Shown: positions 47,321 through 58,993, counted from the stretch's first letter. The stretch is 64,000 nucleotides of DNA from Ctenosaura bakeri (GCA_948474755.1 CAOLHI010000078.1:62001-126000), one strand, 5' to 3'. Notes: generated from the sequence alone by a model not told the origin. Made by a program: numbers and translations.

Positions 47321-47414
47321 CTTAGGTATGTCCCATACAGGAAGAATACTGACACCATTAACCCATTCAGAAGAAATATCATAGCCACATAAAAAGAAGC
47401 AGGATCTCCCAATC
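47321..47414 (-). CDS. DPY19L1: DPY19L1-like coding exon C
   Basis: 94 bases, entered in phase 1 and left in phase 2. It lies between an ATAG acceptor and an AAG|GTAAG donor. The first two bases complete glycine, then LGDPASFYVAMIFLLNGLM follows. The second half (MIFLLNGLMVSVFFLYG) is a hydrophobic membrane segment. It corresponds to the GLGDPACFYVAVIF region of the mammalian protein. Confidence 0.92.
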
Positions 47415-49319
47415 CTATCAAATAGCAATTAACATTAATACAAAATTACTACATCATGTTCTAACTATGTATGTATTTATGGTCAAAATGCTGTGTGTAA
47501 TAGCGCTCCTTATAGTATAACTAAATTCTGTTCAAGTTCATGTTTTTTTAAAATTTATCTGACAAATTTTAAAATTTATTTAACAAATTTTGGACTATTT
47601 CTCATGCAAAACTCACACAGGGCCTTAGATAAAAATACTACAGCAAACCTTAATAGTAAAAGCTTTTTACTGGGGGAAAAAAGATCTTGCTTCTCCCCTG
47701 AAAGCAAGGAGAGTGCTGTTGTATTCATTTCTTGCTTTGGAGCTTCCCCTGGAAAACCAACTGTGTGGACAAAATACTGAAATTGATGGGCCTTTTGATG
47801 TAGTCCAGCTTGACTTCTTTAATGTTCTGAAGATGTCCCCTGAATAGCCTTGTGATGATATTTGGAAGAGTCAGGGCAACTTCAGCCAAGTGGAAAACTC
47901 ACTGAGAACATCTACTGCAAAAGTATGTAGGGAAGTACTGGGCACTTCAAAATGTATTTGGATAATTCATCATTGTATTAGTCACTAATACTAGCGAAAG
48001 TTTTCTCTTGTTTTTTATTCTACCGGGGAAAACTATAAAAGGTTTTGGAAGTTTCCAGTTCATCCATGAGAATAAATAAACCATACTATAAGCCCACTAA
48101 CCAAGACAATTTTCTTCTCTGTCACATTACATGATTTTGGCTGCCAGCCTATTGGTTAGCCCCCCTGGAACAGACTCATTCAATCAGTTGTTGAATAGTG
48201 AGTCAATATATAGACAAATCTAAATAGATTCAATAGATATATTCTACACATGACTAAAACAGGATTTAGGCCATGTTTGTCTATGTTTCTGAATCTGGCA
48301 TTTATAATGATTATAGTGAATCAAACAGTAAAAGAAGATGAACATGTACAAAAGCTACATATAATGCATATCTATTCTGCAAAAGGAAATCTATGATAGC
48401 TGTTTATTTTGTTGTTTCAACAATTTGGAGATTCTAATTTCTTATCTTGGTATAACAGGGAAAGGACAAGAAAAACAAATCCAAATTACACAAAAATGCT
48501 TGCTCTTACAGAACATATAGTAATTTGGTAAGATATAACTCTTTTTAAATTACCTCTCTGTCTACCTCAGTTCTCAATTGGTTGCTGACATACTGTGTTC
48601 GACAGAGCAGGGGAAGAGAATGTTTTATGCTTTACCTGGTAATGCACTTACTCATAATTCTCCTCCCACAACTGTAGGACAGAAGACATGATAATGCAAG
48701 TGACATCCTGTGTCAAAGGCAATTTACTACATGAGTAAAAGTAAAGCACTTACTGCCCTAAAGTCCTCATTTCACTACTCCCACTATACAATGGATGTAA
48801 GGACCTATGTGCACGTTCCCAATTTGTTGGTCATACCAAAACACATTGTGCATTTATGGTTCAAATATTCCAAACAGATAAAAAAACAAAGCATTAAAGT
48901 TCAGCTTTTCCTCTAAAAATGTATGCTGCCAACTGTTTAAAATGGGTGTGGGCAACTTCTGCGATCTTTGGAGTATTACAGACGGCCAATTCTTCCACCA
49001 CTCCCACCCTCCACTTCTTGCTCCCAAACTGCAAAGGCTTCCCAGGCTGAATTTGTTATTTAACATAATTGTGTCTCACTGGACCTGTTTTAAGCACGAG
49101 AAGCCCATTGTTACAATAATGATTTCTCATTTAGTGGACGGAAGGAGTAAGAGGGACCTGGGAGGGCTGAGTCACACTTTGTCCACTGCTATTTTAAAGT
49201 ACTAAAAAGAAGAATATGCGGCCTAACTTTTTCCAACTAATCTATTCTGCAAGAAAGACACCCTTATAAACCTCATGGTCATTTCATTTCAACATCCAAA
49301 ATAAACAAGCAACACTTGC
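47415..49319. other. Intron between exons B and C, nothing recognised
   Basis: 1.9 kb AT-rich intron with no recognisable repeat or exon. Short tandem AAAATTTATCTGACAAATTT-like words near 47548-47590. Confidence 0.5.
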
Positions 49320-49440
49320 CTTCACAGCTTTCAACAGGGCTGAGACCTTCTCCTCTATTCACATTCCAACACTGCTGTGTTTGAATACCAATAGCATTCA
49401 TTGTCCCTGTGTATATGCGGTACCAACTGGCTAGTACAAC
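49320..49440 (-). CDS. DPY19L1: DPY19L1-like coding exon B, with GC splice donor
   Basis: 121 bases: 40 codons plus one base. It starts after a TACAG acceptor with VVLASWYRIYTGTMNAIG and ends in GLSPVESCE plus the first base of a glycine codon. The base pair after the exon is GC, in the context AAG|GCAAGT, so the intron is GC-AG. Using the nearby GT four bases on would break the frame with the next exon. Two cysteines (QCW and SCE) fall at places where the mammalian protein also has cysteine. Confidence 0.92.
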
Positions 49441-49613
49441 CTGTACAGAAAATAGGATTATAATTTCCAAAGAAACACTTTGCCTGAGATTATCTCACTA
49501 TTTAAAAAGACATATCTGTGGCTGTCCATCACTATGTGGCTGGTTTAAAACTGTAGTAGTACTTACAATACAGTAACTCAAACTATAGAGTTGGTCATCG
49601 CATGCTACTACAA

Positions 49614-49632
49614 ACACACACACACACACACC
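49614..49632. repeat. (CA)n microsatellite
   Basis: About nine CA units. Confidence 0.8.
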
Positions 49633-49669
49633 ACTGCATGCTCTTTGAACACGCAGCTGGTAACAAAAG

Positions 49670-50215
49670 GGATAGACTACTTTCCTATAACTATTCTTCA
49701 AGTGGTCATGTTTGCATTCACACGTGGATATGCAGCTGCACAGATCTCTCCTCAGAACCATCTAGAAAGATGTGACTTTTGTAGAATTACATACAATAAA
49801 ACTAGTGTAGAATGTCAAAGCTCTCCAAGAGTGAAGTAAGTTCAATGTCCTTTCTGATGGAGTTTGAAGGTCTGGAATAAAAGTGAGTGATATTGTATCC
49901 AGAGTTGTATGAAAAGCTGATACGTTTATGTCAATACAAAGACTGACCCTGTATTTGAGCCACATGAAGTACAAAGGATCCTGCCTAAGTACACAAAGCT
50001 CTACATGCTGTAATGACTACTATAAGAAAGGTCACTTTTACAGACAGACAGCATAAAGAAGATGTAGCCATAGGCTTGAAAGTCTGCTTGGTTAATGGAG
50101 TGAACACCAACAAAAGACTCCATGAAGATATAGATAGTGGAATGCTGGGATAGCAAATTCTGAACTCCCCTTAAAAAAAAAATTCTGACACTTGGCAACA
50201 AAACATTGAACATGA
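49670..50215 (-). mobile_element. DIRS family 1 copy F, recombinase end only
   Basis: Left end GACTACTTTCCTATAACTAT then TCTTCAAGTGGTCATG is a decayed version of the family 1 end. Minus-strand 49974-49762 gives PSERTLNLLHSWRALTFYTS, matching TPLERSLHSLNARQALAFYA in the recombinase of copy D. 50213-50001 continues it in another frame. The right half of the element is not clearly recognised; 50216-51776 may contain a decayed gag. Confidence 0.6.
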
Positions 50216-51776
50216 AGAACTAGTAGTGCTAAGAAATTATGATACAGCCAACTAACATACCTTTACAAGAGCTGGACAAAGGCCCCTATCCATTAAGATA
50301 AATAAAACAGGGAAACACTGCTAAGTGAATTTGGACTAATGTCATCCTTTCTAGCTTATTTGCAAAAGGCAATCCGCTTGTGCTGACAAGAGGTTCTTGT
50401 GGCTAATTTTGGAGCCTATCAAAATTTATGTAATTCTCTTCATCTCCGATGTCCTCTGGTCCTCTACACTGTTAAGTTTTAGCCAGCCCCAACTTTTGGG
50501 TGGAGCACTGAAGCTTGTCTCTCTCTTGACATATTTGCTTCCAGAGGAAATCAATATTAGACTCTTGGGGCCAGTCTCAGTAGTAGTAAGAAACAAGGTT
50601 CTCTTAGACCACCATGGCACTATTAGAATTCAATTAGATTAGTCTTGTGTGATTTTGGCAATAACTTTCACAATTAATAGTGGGAAAATATATAGGCAGA
50701 TGCCCTTCTGAACATGAACAAATCTCTCAGTAAATGCCTCCTTGCTCCTGCTCTAATATAATACTTCTGAAGCCAAGTTTTTTGTTATGGCACAGACTAA
50801 CTTGGGGGGTACCTTAGCAATGAAATATTTACTCCCTGCCTTCAGAGCATTTAGGTCCTCTGATGGGTGTTTACATAGTGCTATTAATCCAGCCATGTTA
50901 TTTAGAAACACAGTATACTTAGATGAATGATCTGCTCCTCAGCTACATTTCTAGACCCCATGGGGAAAAAAGGCTAGTTCTTACTTCGTTCCAAAGGAAT
51001 AAGTGATATTGACCACACAGGCCTGATGATTAACTATCTTCTTGCTTACACTTTATTTGCAAGTATGTGACCATCCTTATTAGCAATTTAGAATGACTTC
51101 TGTGATCATCCAATGATAAAGGGGTAGCTTATCCCCCAACATCATGTCTGATAATGGAAAAGAATCATGCCCATATGGAGATAACAATAGATTCAGAATC
51201 TGATTTGCCTGTGGAGTAGTTGAAAGTTGCTCTCCTCCAGCTGTTGATGTCAGGTTCAGTGAAACAGTGCTTGCCAGTGTCACTAGGGTAGCATGTGATT
51301 CTGTATTCATAGACACACTATTAAAAGAAGCGGTAGCTGTACAAGCCTTATACGCTGGGGGTTATGAGGAAGCTTGCAATGACCACAATGCCCTAAGTAG
51401 CTGTAAAGAAGGGTTCATGGATGGTCATGGGGTGACTGGTACTACAAAAGCTGTAGCTTTTGATCATGCAGATACCATTGTTTGTGTTGAAGATAATTTA
51501 CAAATTGTTCGACGGACTCTGGACAGTTGTTTCTTTGGTCACCATGTCTCACTGTTTATCTTCTGTGTAGGTCACAAGACTGATCAAAGTATCATAGATG
51601 CACATACATGTATTCTCCTTTTCTTAACTTTCCATGAGAACCACAGCATCATATTGACCACTCTCTATTCCCATGTGGCAAGTACAGGAATCAATATTCT
51701 TCATCACAATGATATGATGGCAATCTCAAATCTCTGGACTGTCATTTATAACATCTACAATGGTATAAAATATGCA
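50216..51776. other. Unassigned, possibly decayed DIRS gag
   Basis: Lies between the DIRS F recombinase relic and a SINE. A plus-strand frame of 170 codons at 51267-51779 stands out for its length. Words around 51290-51780 recall the antisense gag of other copies only loosely. Confidence 0.3.
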
Positions 51777-51779
51777 TAG
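51267..51779 (+). other. 170-codon open frame, unrecognised
   Basis: Starts MLASVTRVACDSVFIDTLLK and ends IYNGIKYA, the stop falling in the first bases of the SINE at 51777. Rich in H, D, C, V and I, with no domain that I recognise. Opposite in strand to the host gene. Most likely an accidental open frame on the complement of an old gag, but the length is notable for such AT-rich DNA. Confidence 0.2.
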
Positions 51780-51990
51780 TCAGCATGGTGCAGTTGTTTG
51801 GCTGGTGGACTACAACTCTGAAGAACAGGGTTTGAATCTTCCCCCCCCCAGCCATGGAAACTCAATGGACAGCCTTGGGTAAGTCACATATTGTCAGCCT
51901 CAAAGAAATGTAAAGAATAAGTCTTGCCAAGAAGACCCTGTGACAGGTTGACGCTAGGGTTGCCATATGCTGGAAAAGACCTGAACATGC
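51777..51990 (+). mobile_element. tRNA-derived SINE, plus orientation
   Basis: TCAGCATGGTGCAGTTGTTT, then B box-like GGGTTTGAATCTTCC, then AGCCATGGAAACTCAATGGA, GGGTAAGTCACATATTGTCA and GCCAAGAAGACCCTGTGACA. Same family as the copy at 13868-14090. Confidence 0.75.
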
Positions 51991-52555
51991 ATTGCAAAAT
52001 CCTGAGTGTTATCATTGGTCTATAAAGTGATACAAGGCTCTGTGCTACTTCAACTTGAAGGAACACAACCAAGAAGAAAAAGTACCCCAAGTCAGATAAG
52101 GAATAAGAGTAGTATTGTTCTCTGTAATATTCACACTCTCTAACACAGTCACAAACTATGAGGAAGATCTAAATTCAGGTGACTGGGACTTTCACCATTG
52201 AGTCCCCTTTTGCCTACGGAGAAGTGGAAGTACGGCATAGGTGCAAACAAGTGTAGGAGCAAACAGCTATGTTTGCCTCAGTGTTACTGGCAGATTAAGG
52301 TCCTCTACCTCTTCTCTGATTTACTTTAGATTCATCCTCATGGGCTGGGGAACCTCTGGACTCATTATTTCAGACCATGTTGTACTTGTACCTCTTGGAC
52401 CTGCAGGTCTTGAGCCTGCTGCTCCAAAGTCTACTTACACTTCCTCTCATTTTTATGCTGATCCTTTTTTATGTGGCCTCTTTCTCTTACTATGCTCTTT
52501 CAACACCAGAGCTTCCCAACAGCAACTGTTACTTTCCATACAACAGCCTCAAATT
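51991..52555. other. Intron, nothing recognised
   Basis: No repeat or gene recognised; chance frames at 52241-52576. Confidence 0.45.
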
Positions 52556-52844
52556 GAAGAGCTGGCACTTACATGAACAGTCATTCTGGGATGACAGGAG
52601 GAGCAATCCACAACACATGGGTTGTATCCCTCACGCGCCAGCCGATGCAGGAGCTGTCCACGTGCCATTTGGAAACAACCGTTAACTGCTCCTTGTCCCC
52701 CTCTGTCCAGTTGTTTCCTAGCGCATCCAGTCGATTGTTTATTCTCTTCTTCTTTCTGTGACATTTTTTTTTTGTTTCCTCCCACATTTCTCCACCCCAG
52801 ACCTCTACTCTAAAACCTAGGCCTAAGGGTGGGTGTGGATTGCT

Positions 52845-52925
52845 CCTCCTGTCATCCCAGAATGACCGTTCATGCAAGTACCAATTCTTCATTCTCTGGC
52901 TGACAGCAGGAGCAATCCATAACAC
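52845..52925. repeat. DIRS G internal complementary region
   Basis: GGATTGCTCCTCCTGTCATC and the following CCAGAATGACCGTTCATGCA are complementary to the left end. CTCTGGCTGACAGCAGGAGC is complementary to the right end. The two parts meet at the join of the ends. Confidence 0.82.
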
Positions 52926-52964
52926 ATGGGACCTTCCCAAGCTCTTCTTTGGGTGGGTCCATAT

Positions 52965-54246
52965 TTAAAGCACAGCCTGCAGCACACGACGGCCAAAAGC
53001 CACTTGCGCCGACTTATACTTGTCCAACTTGTAGTGTCTAATGAAAGTGGAAGACTCTTTCCAGCCTGCTGCACCACACACAATCTCTAGAGAACAGGAT
53101 GATGCATACGCCACAGACATTGCCATTGATCTGGTGGAATGCAGCCCCACATTTTCTGGTCGAGGCTTTTTAGCATAGTCATAACAAAGGTAAATACATG
53201 TCTTAATCGACCCAGCAATAACTGACTTGCTGGCTCTCTATCCTAAAGTCTTCGGCTGAAAAGACAGTAGCAAGGCGTCTGATCGCCTGAAAACTTTTGT
53301 CCTTTTAATGTAAGCCTTTACTACTCTCCTTACATCTAACGTGTGCCATTTGTTTTCCAGAGCGTGCACTGGCTTTGGGCAGAAAGTTGGCAAATGTATC
53401 TCCTCTGGACGAGATGTTGATGACACACACTTTGGCAGGAAGGAGGGGTCGAAACCCAGAGTCAACCTTTCCTGCTCAAATCTACACAAATGCTCATTTA
53501 CAGATAGTGCTGCCAACTCTGACACCCTCCTTGCTGATGTCACCACTAGCAGGAATGCCATTTTGAAAGTCAGGAACCTCAATGAAGAGTCCCGTAGAGG
53601 TTCAAATGGTGCCGATGTTAAGGCATTGAGCACGAGATTAAGGTCCCAGGCAGGAAACCTATGCAACCTATGTTGGAAAAGAGGACAAAGTTGCACCTCT
53701 TAGAAATCTCTTTATATGAGGATGTTTTGAGAAAGACTCCCCATTTGTTGTTAGGAAAGCCAACAATGCCACCACTTGCCTTTTCAAAGTGTTTGGGCAC
53801 AGACCTTTCTCCAAGCCTTCTTGGAGATAATGCAAAATACGGGAGATCTGCACACCGTTTTCTGCAACCTTCCCGTCCTTGCACCACTTCTGAAAGGCCT
53901 TCCAATCATATATCCTCTGAGTGGCCTCCCTTCTTGATCCCAACATGGTGCGAACCACACTGTCGGCATAACCTTGACGCATCAGAAATCTCCATTCAAT
54001 TTTCATGCTGCCAGACTCGACCACCTGGGGTCCGGATGGCACACTGGCCCCTGGGTGAGTAAATCCTCCCTCCATGGTAACCTCCATGGAGGCGCCTGAG
54101 CCACTTGTAGCAACATCGGAAACCATGGCCTTCTTGGCCAGTAAGGCGCTATCAGAACCACTGTTGCCTTCTCTAAGCGGATCTTTGACAGAACCTTCTG
54201 CCAGACTCAGACTGGTAGGAATGCATAGTGCAGGCCTCACGGCCAC
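52965..54246 (-). pseudogene. DIRS tyrosine recombinase (copy G), catalytic residues kept
   Basis: 54246-53668 is the N-terminal part: GSRREATQRIYDWKAFQKWC then KDGKVAENGVQISRILHYLQ (SAM-like DNA-binding domain). A frameshift at about 53680 leads to 53696-53238: LLVVTSARRVSELAALSVNE (first Arg) and LTLGFDPSFLPKCVSSTSRP. After another shift, 53150-52965 has GLHSTRSMAMSVAYASSCSL (HxxR) and WKESSTFIRHYKLDKYKS (catalytic Tyr). All catalytic boxes are present although three frames are needed to read them. Confidence 0.85.
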
Positions 54247-54261
54247 TTCACTGCCAGAGCA

Positions 54262-54800
54262 TCATGTGCCTCTGCACCTCTGCTTCCATCTATTGAAAAA
54301 TATCTTTCTAATTTGGCGTTCCCAGCAGAAGCGAAGAAGTCCACCAGTTGCTGACCAAAAAACAGCGGTTAATGTGTTGAACACTTCTACACTGAGAGAC
54401 CATTCTCCAGGGTGCAGCCAATTCCTGCTTAAGTAATCTGCCTGTACATTTGTCTCTCCTTTCACATGTACTGCTGTGAGTGAGCTCAGATTTCTCTCTG
54501 CACATCAAAACAACCTGGTTGACTTTGCCACCAAAGGTACTGAATGTAAACCGCCCTGTTTGCAAATGTAAGCTTTGCCTGTTATATTGTCTGTGAAGAC
54601 CTTCACATGGCGAAGCCTCACCAGCTGTCAAAACCGCTGCAGCGCCAGGTGAATGGCTTTCAACTCTAGATAGTTTATGTTGTGCCACTTGTCTAAGTAT
54701 GTCCAAATGCCTTGCACTTAATGCCCTTTGCAGTGTGCACCCCAGCCAACGAGACTGGCATCCGTTGTTACATGGACCATGTTGTGAATGTGAATTGGTA
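54262..54800 (-). pseudogene. DIRS RNase H (copy G)
   Basis: From about 54786 the minus strand reads VHVTTDASLVGWGAHCKGH, a stop, VQGIWTYLDKWHNINYLELK then AIHLALQRF, a second stop, and HVKVFTDNITGKAYI. The end is MKGETNVQADYLSRNW then LHPGEWSL at 54465-54262. The acidic RNase H positions are kept; two stops break the frame. Confidence 0.8.
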
Positions 54801-55100
54801 TTCCTGAAGCCACCTTCCTCTTCTTCAGCCACCAGGAGAGTTCCTCTCGAACCTGTTGTGTCCATGCCACCTAGTAATGTCTCTTTACCGCTATGGCCAA
54901 CTGATGCGGCATCACTAATCTTTGCAGAGATTTTACATGGAAACTTCCCCACTGCACTAGCTGCGTTGAAGAAACCAAAATTCCTATCAGCCTTGCTAGT
55001 CACATCAGATCCACTGACTTGCACCTCAGCAACTCTGGAGTTTCCTGCCTCCGCTTCACTACCCTGTCCTGGGAAAGGTATAACCTCCCCTCTGAGGTGT

Positions 55101-55830
55101 CTATTCCAAGTGCGCAAATTCCCTGACTGGTGTTAACAAACTCTTCTCGAAATTGAGAAGGAAACCGTAGTCCACCAATGTCTGAATGGTTAACTGCACA
55201 TCCTTCCTCAACTTGATTTCCGAGGCTGCTTTTAGCAAGATGTCGTTCAAATGCGGGTACAGCTGTACCCCCTGCACCCTGAGAAACGCTATCAGTGGAA
55301 TCAACCCCTCTGTGAATACACGAGGCGTCGATGCCAAATCGAAAGGCAGAGCCTTGAACTGGTAGTGACTGTCCTGGTAACTGAATCTTAGGACCTCTTG
55401 TCCTCTTTGCTCAGGGACATGAAAATAAGCCTCCTTGAGGTCTATGGAAGCCATATAATCCCCCAAAGACAAATTATGTTTAATTGTCTGCAAAGTCTCC
55501 ATTTTGAACTTTCTGTATTCCACAAAGATGTTGAGGTACCGCAGATTCAACACCAGTCCGTATTTGCCATTTGGTTTGGGGACAACCAAAAAATGTCAAA
55601 TAAACCCCCGAGAATTCCTGATCCTGTGGAACTCTTTCGATTGGGCCTATTTGCATTAAATGGAAAACCTCCTGTAAAACTACCTGTAGTTTGACCTTGA
55701 CCTTTGATACCAGGGATTGAAGACATCTGTCTTTTGGTCTCGTATGGAAATGTATGTTGTAACCCTGGGTCACTACCTGTAGCACCCAACAATCTAATGT
55801 TATCCAAGACTCTCTGTGTCCGAAAGACAG
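55101..55830 (-). pseudogene. DIRS reverse transcriptase (copy G), altered catalytic box
   Basis: Preceded by VGGRLLSFGHRESWITLDCW and VLQVVTQGYNIHF near 55860-55750. The palm is at 55589-55101: VVPKPNGKYGLVLNLRYLNI, SIDLKEAYFHVPEQRGQEVL and YQFKALPFDLASTPRVFTEG. The catalytic box is YPHLNDILL where the family has YxYLDDxLL: the first aspartate of the pair is asparagine. The remaining thumb region matches DIRS elements. Confidence 0.82.
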
Positions 55831-56049
55831 AAGTCTTCCCCCAACTGCCTGGCATTGATAGTCAGTATTGAGGCTTCCTTCACTTGGAATTCCAAGCTTT
55901 CCTTGTCCTTGCCTTGGATTCTGGAACTGTCTGTTATAATGGTTACTTTGCCTGTTCCATTGAAATCTACCAGATCTGTACTCTGAGTCTTTTCCAGAGA
56001 AACCATATGATCTGTCTCTACAAAAAGAATAGTTTGAGCCTCTAAAAGG

Positions 56050-58405
56050 CCTTTTATCTACCCTTTTCTTCTGCAAGGTGGGCCTTACCTGCCACTTTCC
56101 CTTAGTCTCAACCACAGCCTCTGCAATGCCTTTTCTCCGAACAAAAGCTCCCCTTGAAAAGGGACAAAGGCCAAATTATTGCGAGACTTCCAATCCGCTT
56201 TCCAGTGCCTTAACCACAAGGAACACCTCACAATTGTTAACAAATTTATATTTCCTGCTGCAAACACGATAGCATCATGAGCCGCATTGGCATCAAACCT
56301 TAGTACCCTTTGAATTTTCTCCATAGCTTTCATTAACTCTGGAATACTCAAATCCAATACTCAAATCCTGGGAGTCCAGAACCTCCTGGAACCAGAACAC
56401 CCCAGCTCTGGCAAACATAGAAGCAGCCAGTGAGGCCTTTATCGTCAAGGGAGCTGCCCCATGCTGCTCTCCTCTCATCCACCTCCTGCCATTGTGTGTC
56501 ACCTTCTTTGAGGACAATAGCCCCCAAAACCAGTCCTGCAATCGGGCATCCACAGGGGGTATCCTACAGAAATCTACTTCAGACTTTACAGAAGAGTACA
56601 ACTATGAGAATAAGTCAGTAATTTCTTTGTGGACCATTGTGCAGACCACACACTCAGTATCACATCCTTAAAATTTCTGGGATAGGCAATTCCACACCTC
56701 TTGCCTCTTTCTTTCTAATAACAGAAGCTACCTGACTCTCCTTAATGGTATTATCAGTGTTGAACTCCTTGCTGCACTTCCTGCAGCTCATTCTCAATAG
56801 CATAATCTATCACTTTCTGCTGCCTTATTCCTTTCCTATGCTCTTTGCCGCCCAACCCACGAAATAACGAGATCGCAGACAGAGCTTGGGTTGAACTAGG
56901 GCAATTTATTAATATGCCTAATTAACATAAAGGGGTGAACTTAAACATGAACTTAAACTTGATCTTAAACCTGACCGTGAACTTGAACTTGCATTTTATG
57001 ACCTGAGGAGATAGGGGGGGTCAACAGCATCTTCGGACTAGGGTCAAGAGGCAGCTCCCGACCATCTCCCCTAGCCCGTTGGGCGAAATACCAGGCCCCA
57101 AAGCCAACCGCTGAAGTTGCATGATGACTTTTGGCCAGCCCTTGTCTGGAAGGTGAGCCCCAAGGCCCCACCCCCCGCTGCATAGCAAGTGGGGTGATCC
57201 CAGGGCCCTCCTCAAGGATAGGATTTATCCTACACCCCAAAAGGGGTGCCATAGGTACACGCCGAACCTAAAGACCCCCCCATGCCGGCCAATACAGTGG
57301 AGACCTAATTAATACCAAATTAAGACACCACCCTGTAAAGCCAATTACCCCACCCTAGGCGCAGTGTAGGGTAGGCGAAAAACCCCCCATATAGGGGGGA
57401 AAAATTCCTACCCGGCCCCGAAGTGATCAGCTATCTTACACTGAAACCATCGGGAGGGAGGGTGGGTCGCCTGGATCTGAAGAGAGGCCGAGAGAGAGGA
57501 GGGGCGGCCTTAAATATTATGCTCTGCCCCGCCCCCTTCCATTGGCCCCCGCAAACGATCTCGTCTCGCGGGAGGGCGGCAAAGGCCGTTCCCCCCGCCA
57601 CCCGTGCTACTCGGGCGGTGTGGGACGAATTCACTACTTGAGTACTCCTTCTTTCCCTTTTGAAGGAGTGTTTTGTATGTTGTTAGAATCACTGATATTG
57701 TCATTATTCATAGTCTCCACACACTCCATTTGTCTTCTCTTTAAGGGAAGGTGGTTAAATTCATTATCCTCCACGTTGTCTTGCCCTGCTGGTCTAGCTT
57801 GTAAAATTCATTGGATTTAAAAATGTCAGTTGATTCTGACCCTTAGAATTCAGCAAGTTCATTAGATTGAGCAACATGAATTGATTTTGCAAATCATTTG
57901 AATTTAAATTCATTGGAATAAAAGTCATTGGTGGTATCTGCGATGTTAAGAACGAGTGAACTTGCATACAATCACCCTCAATAATCATTTGCTACATGTC
58001 ACTCATGAATTCATTTGCGGAGCGCAACAGCGGAGCCCTTCCCGGGCCCCACTGTGACTCACAAGCTGTGGCCTCCGTCTCCCTGCGCTGAGCAGGCATT
58101 GCCTGCATCCACTCCGAGAGGAGGAGAAGCTGTAATTCCGACAGTAGGCCCCACTCCTGGCCTAAGAATGGAGGCTCGGGTGCACGCCAGTCCTGAACAG
58201 CAGATCCCTGCTCTGCGTCTGGTGCTATGACTCCCTCTTTGATTGGTTGAGGCACCTTGGCCATTTGAGCTGAAGCTCCGCCCCTTGTGTTGGCCTCTGA
58301 GGCCTCCAAGGCCCTGGAGGAACCAAGCGGGCCTGTCTTAGAATGGTCGAAATCAAGATGGAGGCCTGAACTCTCGGAGGTAAGTGCCTGTGCTATGTCT
58401 GACAA
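56050..58405 (-). pseudogene. DIRS family 2 Gag (copy G), interrupted
   Basis: 58405-57992 is an N-terminal piece (MSDIAQALTSESSGLHLDFD, rich in A, E, S and P). 57988-57794 is Asn/Leu-rich low complexity (PMNLNSNDLQNQFMLLNLMN). A GC-rich insert occupies about 56835-57630. After it, 56601-56293 (IKASLAASMFARAGVFWFQE) and 56357-56085 (AFVPFQGELLFGEKALQRLW) give the Gag body, the LPF-x-G-x-LF motif being the family hallmark. A basic, Arg/Gly-rich tail follows (KRPFRGSNYSF) at 56060-55930. Confidence 0.72.
56835..57630. other. GC-rich insertion of unknown type inside DIRS G gag
   Basis: Base composition changes sharply to GC- and C-run-rich sequence. Inverted similarity is seen between about 56841-56875 (CTTTGCCGCCCAACCCACGA then AATAACGAGATCG) and 57550-57585 (ACGATCTCGTCTCGCGGGAG then GGCGGCAAAGG), so it may be a DNA transposon or a composite. 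A run of AACTTAAACTTGA-type words lies at 56938-56995. No coding region recognised; the gag reading is lost across it. Confidence 0.5.
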
Positions 58406-58993
58406 CTCTGGGTGCTCTTCTTGCCCCCCGATTTGTCAGATTTCCTTAATTTCTTTACCTTATTAGTTTTTTCCTTCATGGTAGCTTTTTTAAGCTCCAT
58501 TGCTCCACTACCAATTTAATTTCTTCAATTTCACTCTCGCTGGAACTTAGGAATATTTTCCTTAAGTCCATAGAGTGTTCATCTGGAGTCACCTTTTATG
58601 GCTTGACTCTCCCGGCACCGCCAATCTCCTCGTCCGTGTCCTGCAAAGTTGCGGTTTTCTGGACAGGTTGATTATTTTCCTAGTCCGAGCCCTGCACTAC
58701 TGCAGCGCTTCGGACCAAGGTAACAGCTGACTATTCAATTTCAGCCTTTGCTGACCTCGTTACTCCCTAGGGAAACTCTATATAATCTGTAAAAAACCTC
58801 TTAAGCAAAAGAACCGGAGAGGGACAGAAAAACACATCTAGCTGGTTCGCAGGAGAAAAAGGAACTGGACGGAGGGGGACAAGGCGCAGTTAATGGTTGT
58901 TTTCAAATGGCACGTGGACAGCTCCTGCATCAGCTGGCGCATGAGGGATACAACCCATGTGTTGTGGATTGCTCCTCCTGTCAGCCTGAGAAT

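Larger units (their letters stand above)
52556..58993 (-). mobile_element. DIRS family 2 copy G, near full length
   Basis: 6.4 kb. Left end GAAGAGCTGGCACTTACATG, right end GCTCCTCCTGTCAGCCTGAG then AAT. The internal complementary region at about 52845-52925 is the complement of right end plus left end. Terminal inverted repeats include CACGTGGACAGCTCCTGCAT near 58910 and its complement near 52655. Minus-strand order: Gag (58405-56050, interrupted by a GC-rich insert at about 56835-57630), reverse transcriptase (55830-55101), RNase H (54800-54262), tyrosine recombinase (54246-52965). No methyltransferase recognised. Frameshifts and stops throughout. Confidence 0.88.

Noticed and set aside
54699..55136. 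145-codon plus-strand frame in DIRS G
   Set aside because: Complement of the RNase H region; no independent resemblance to a protein family.
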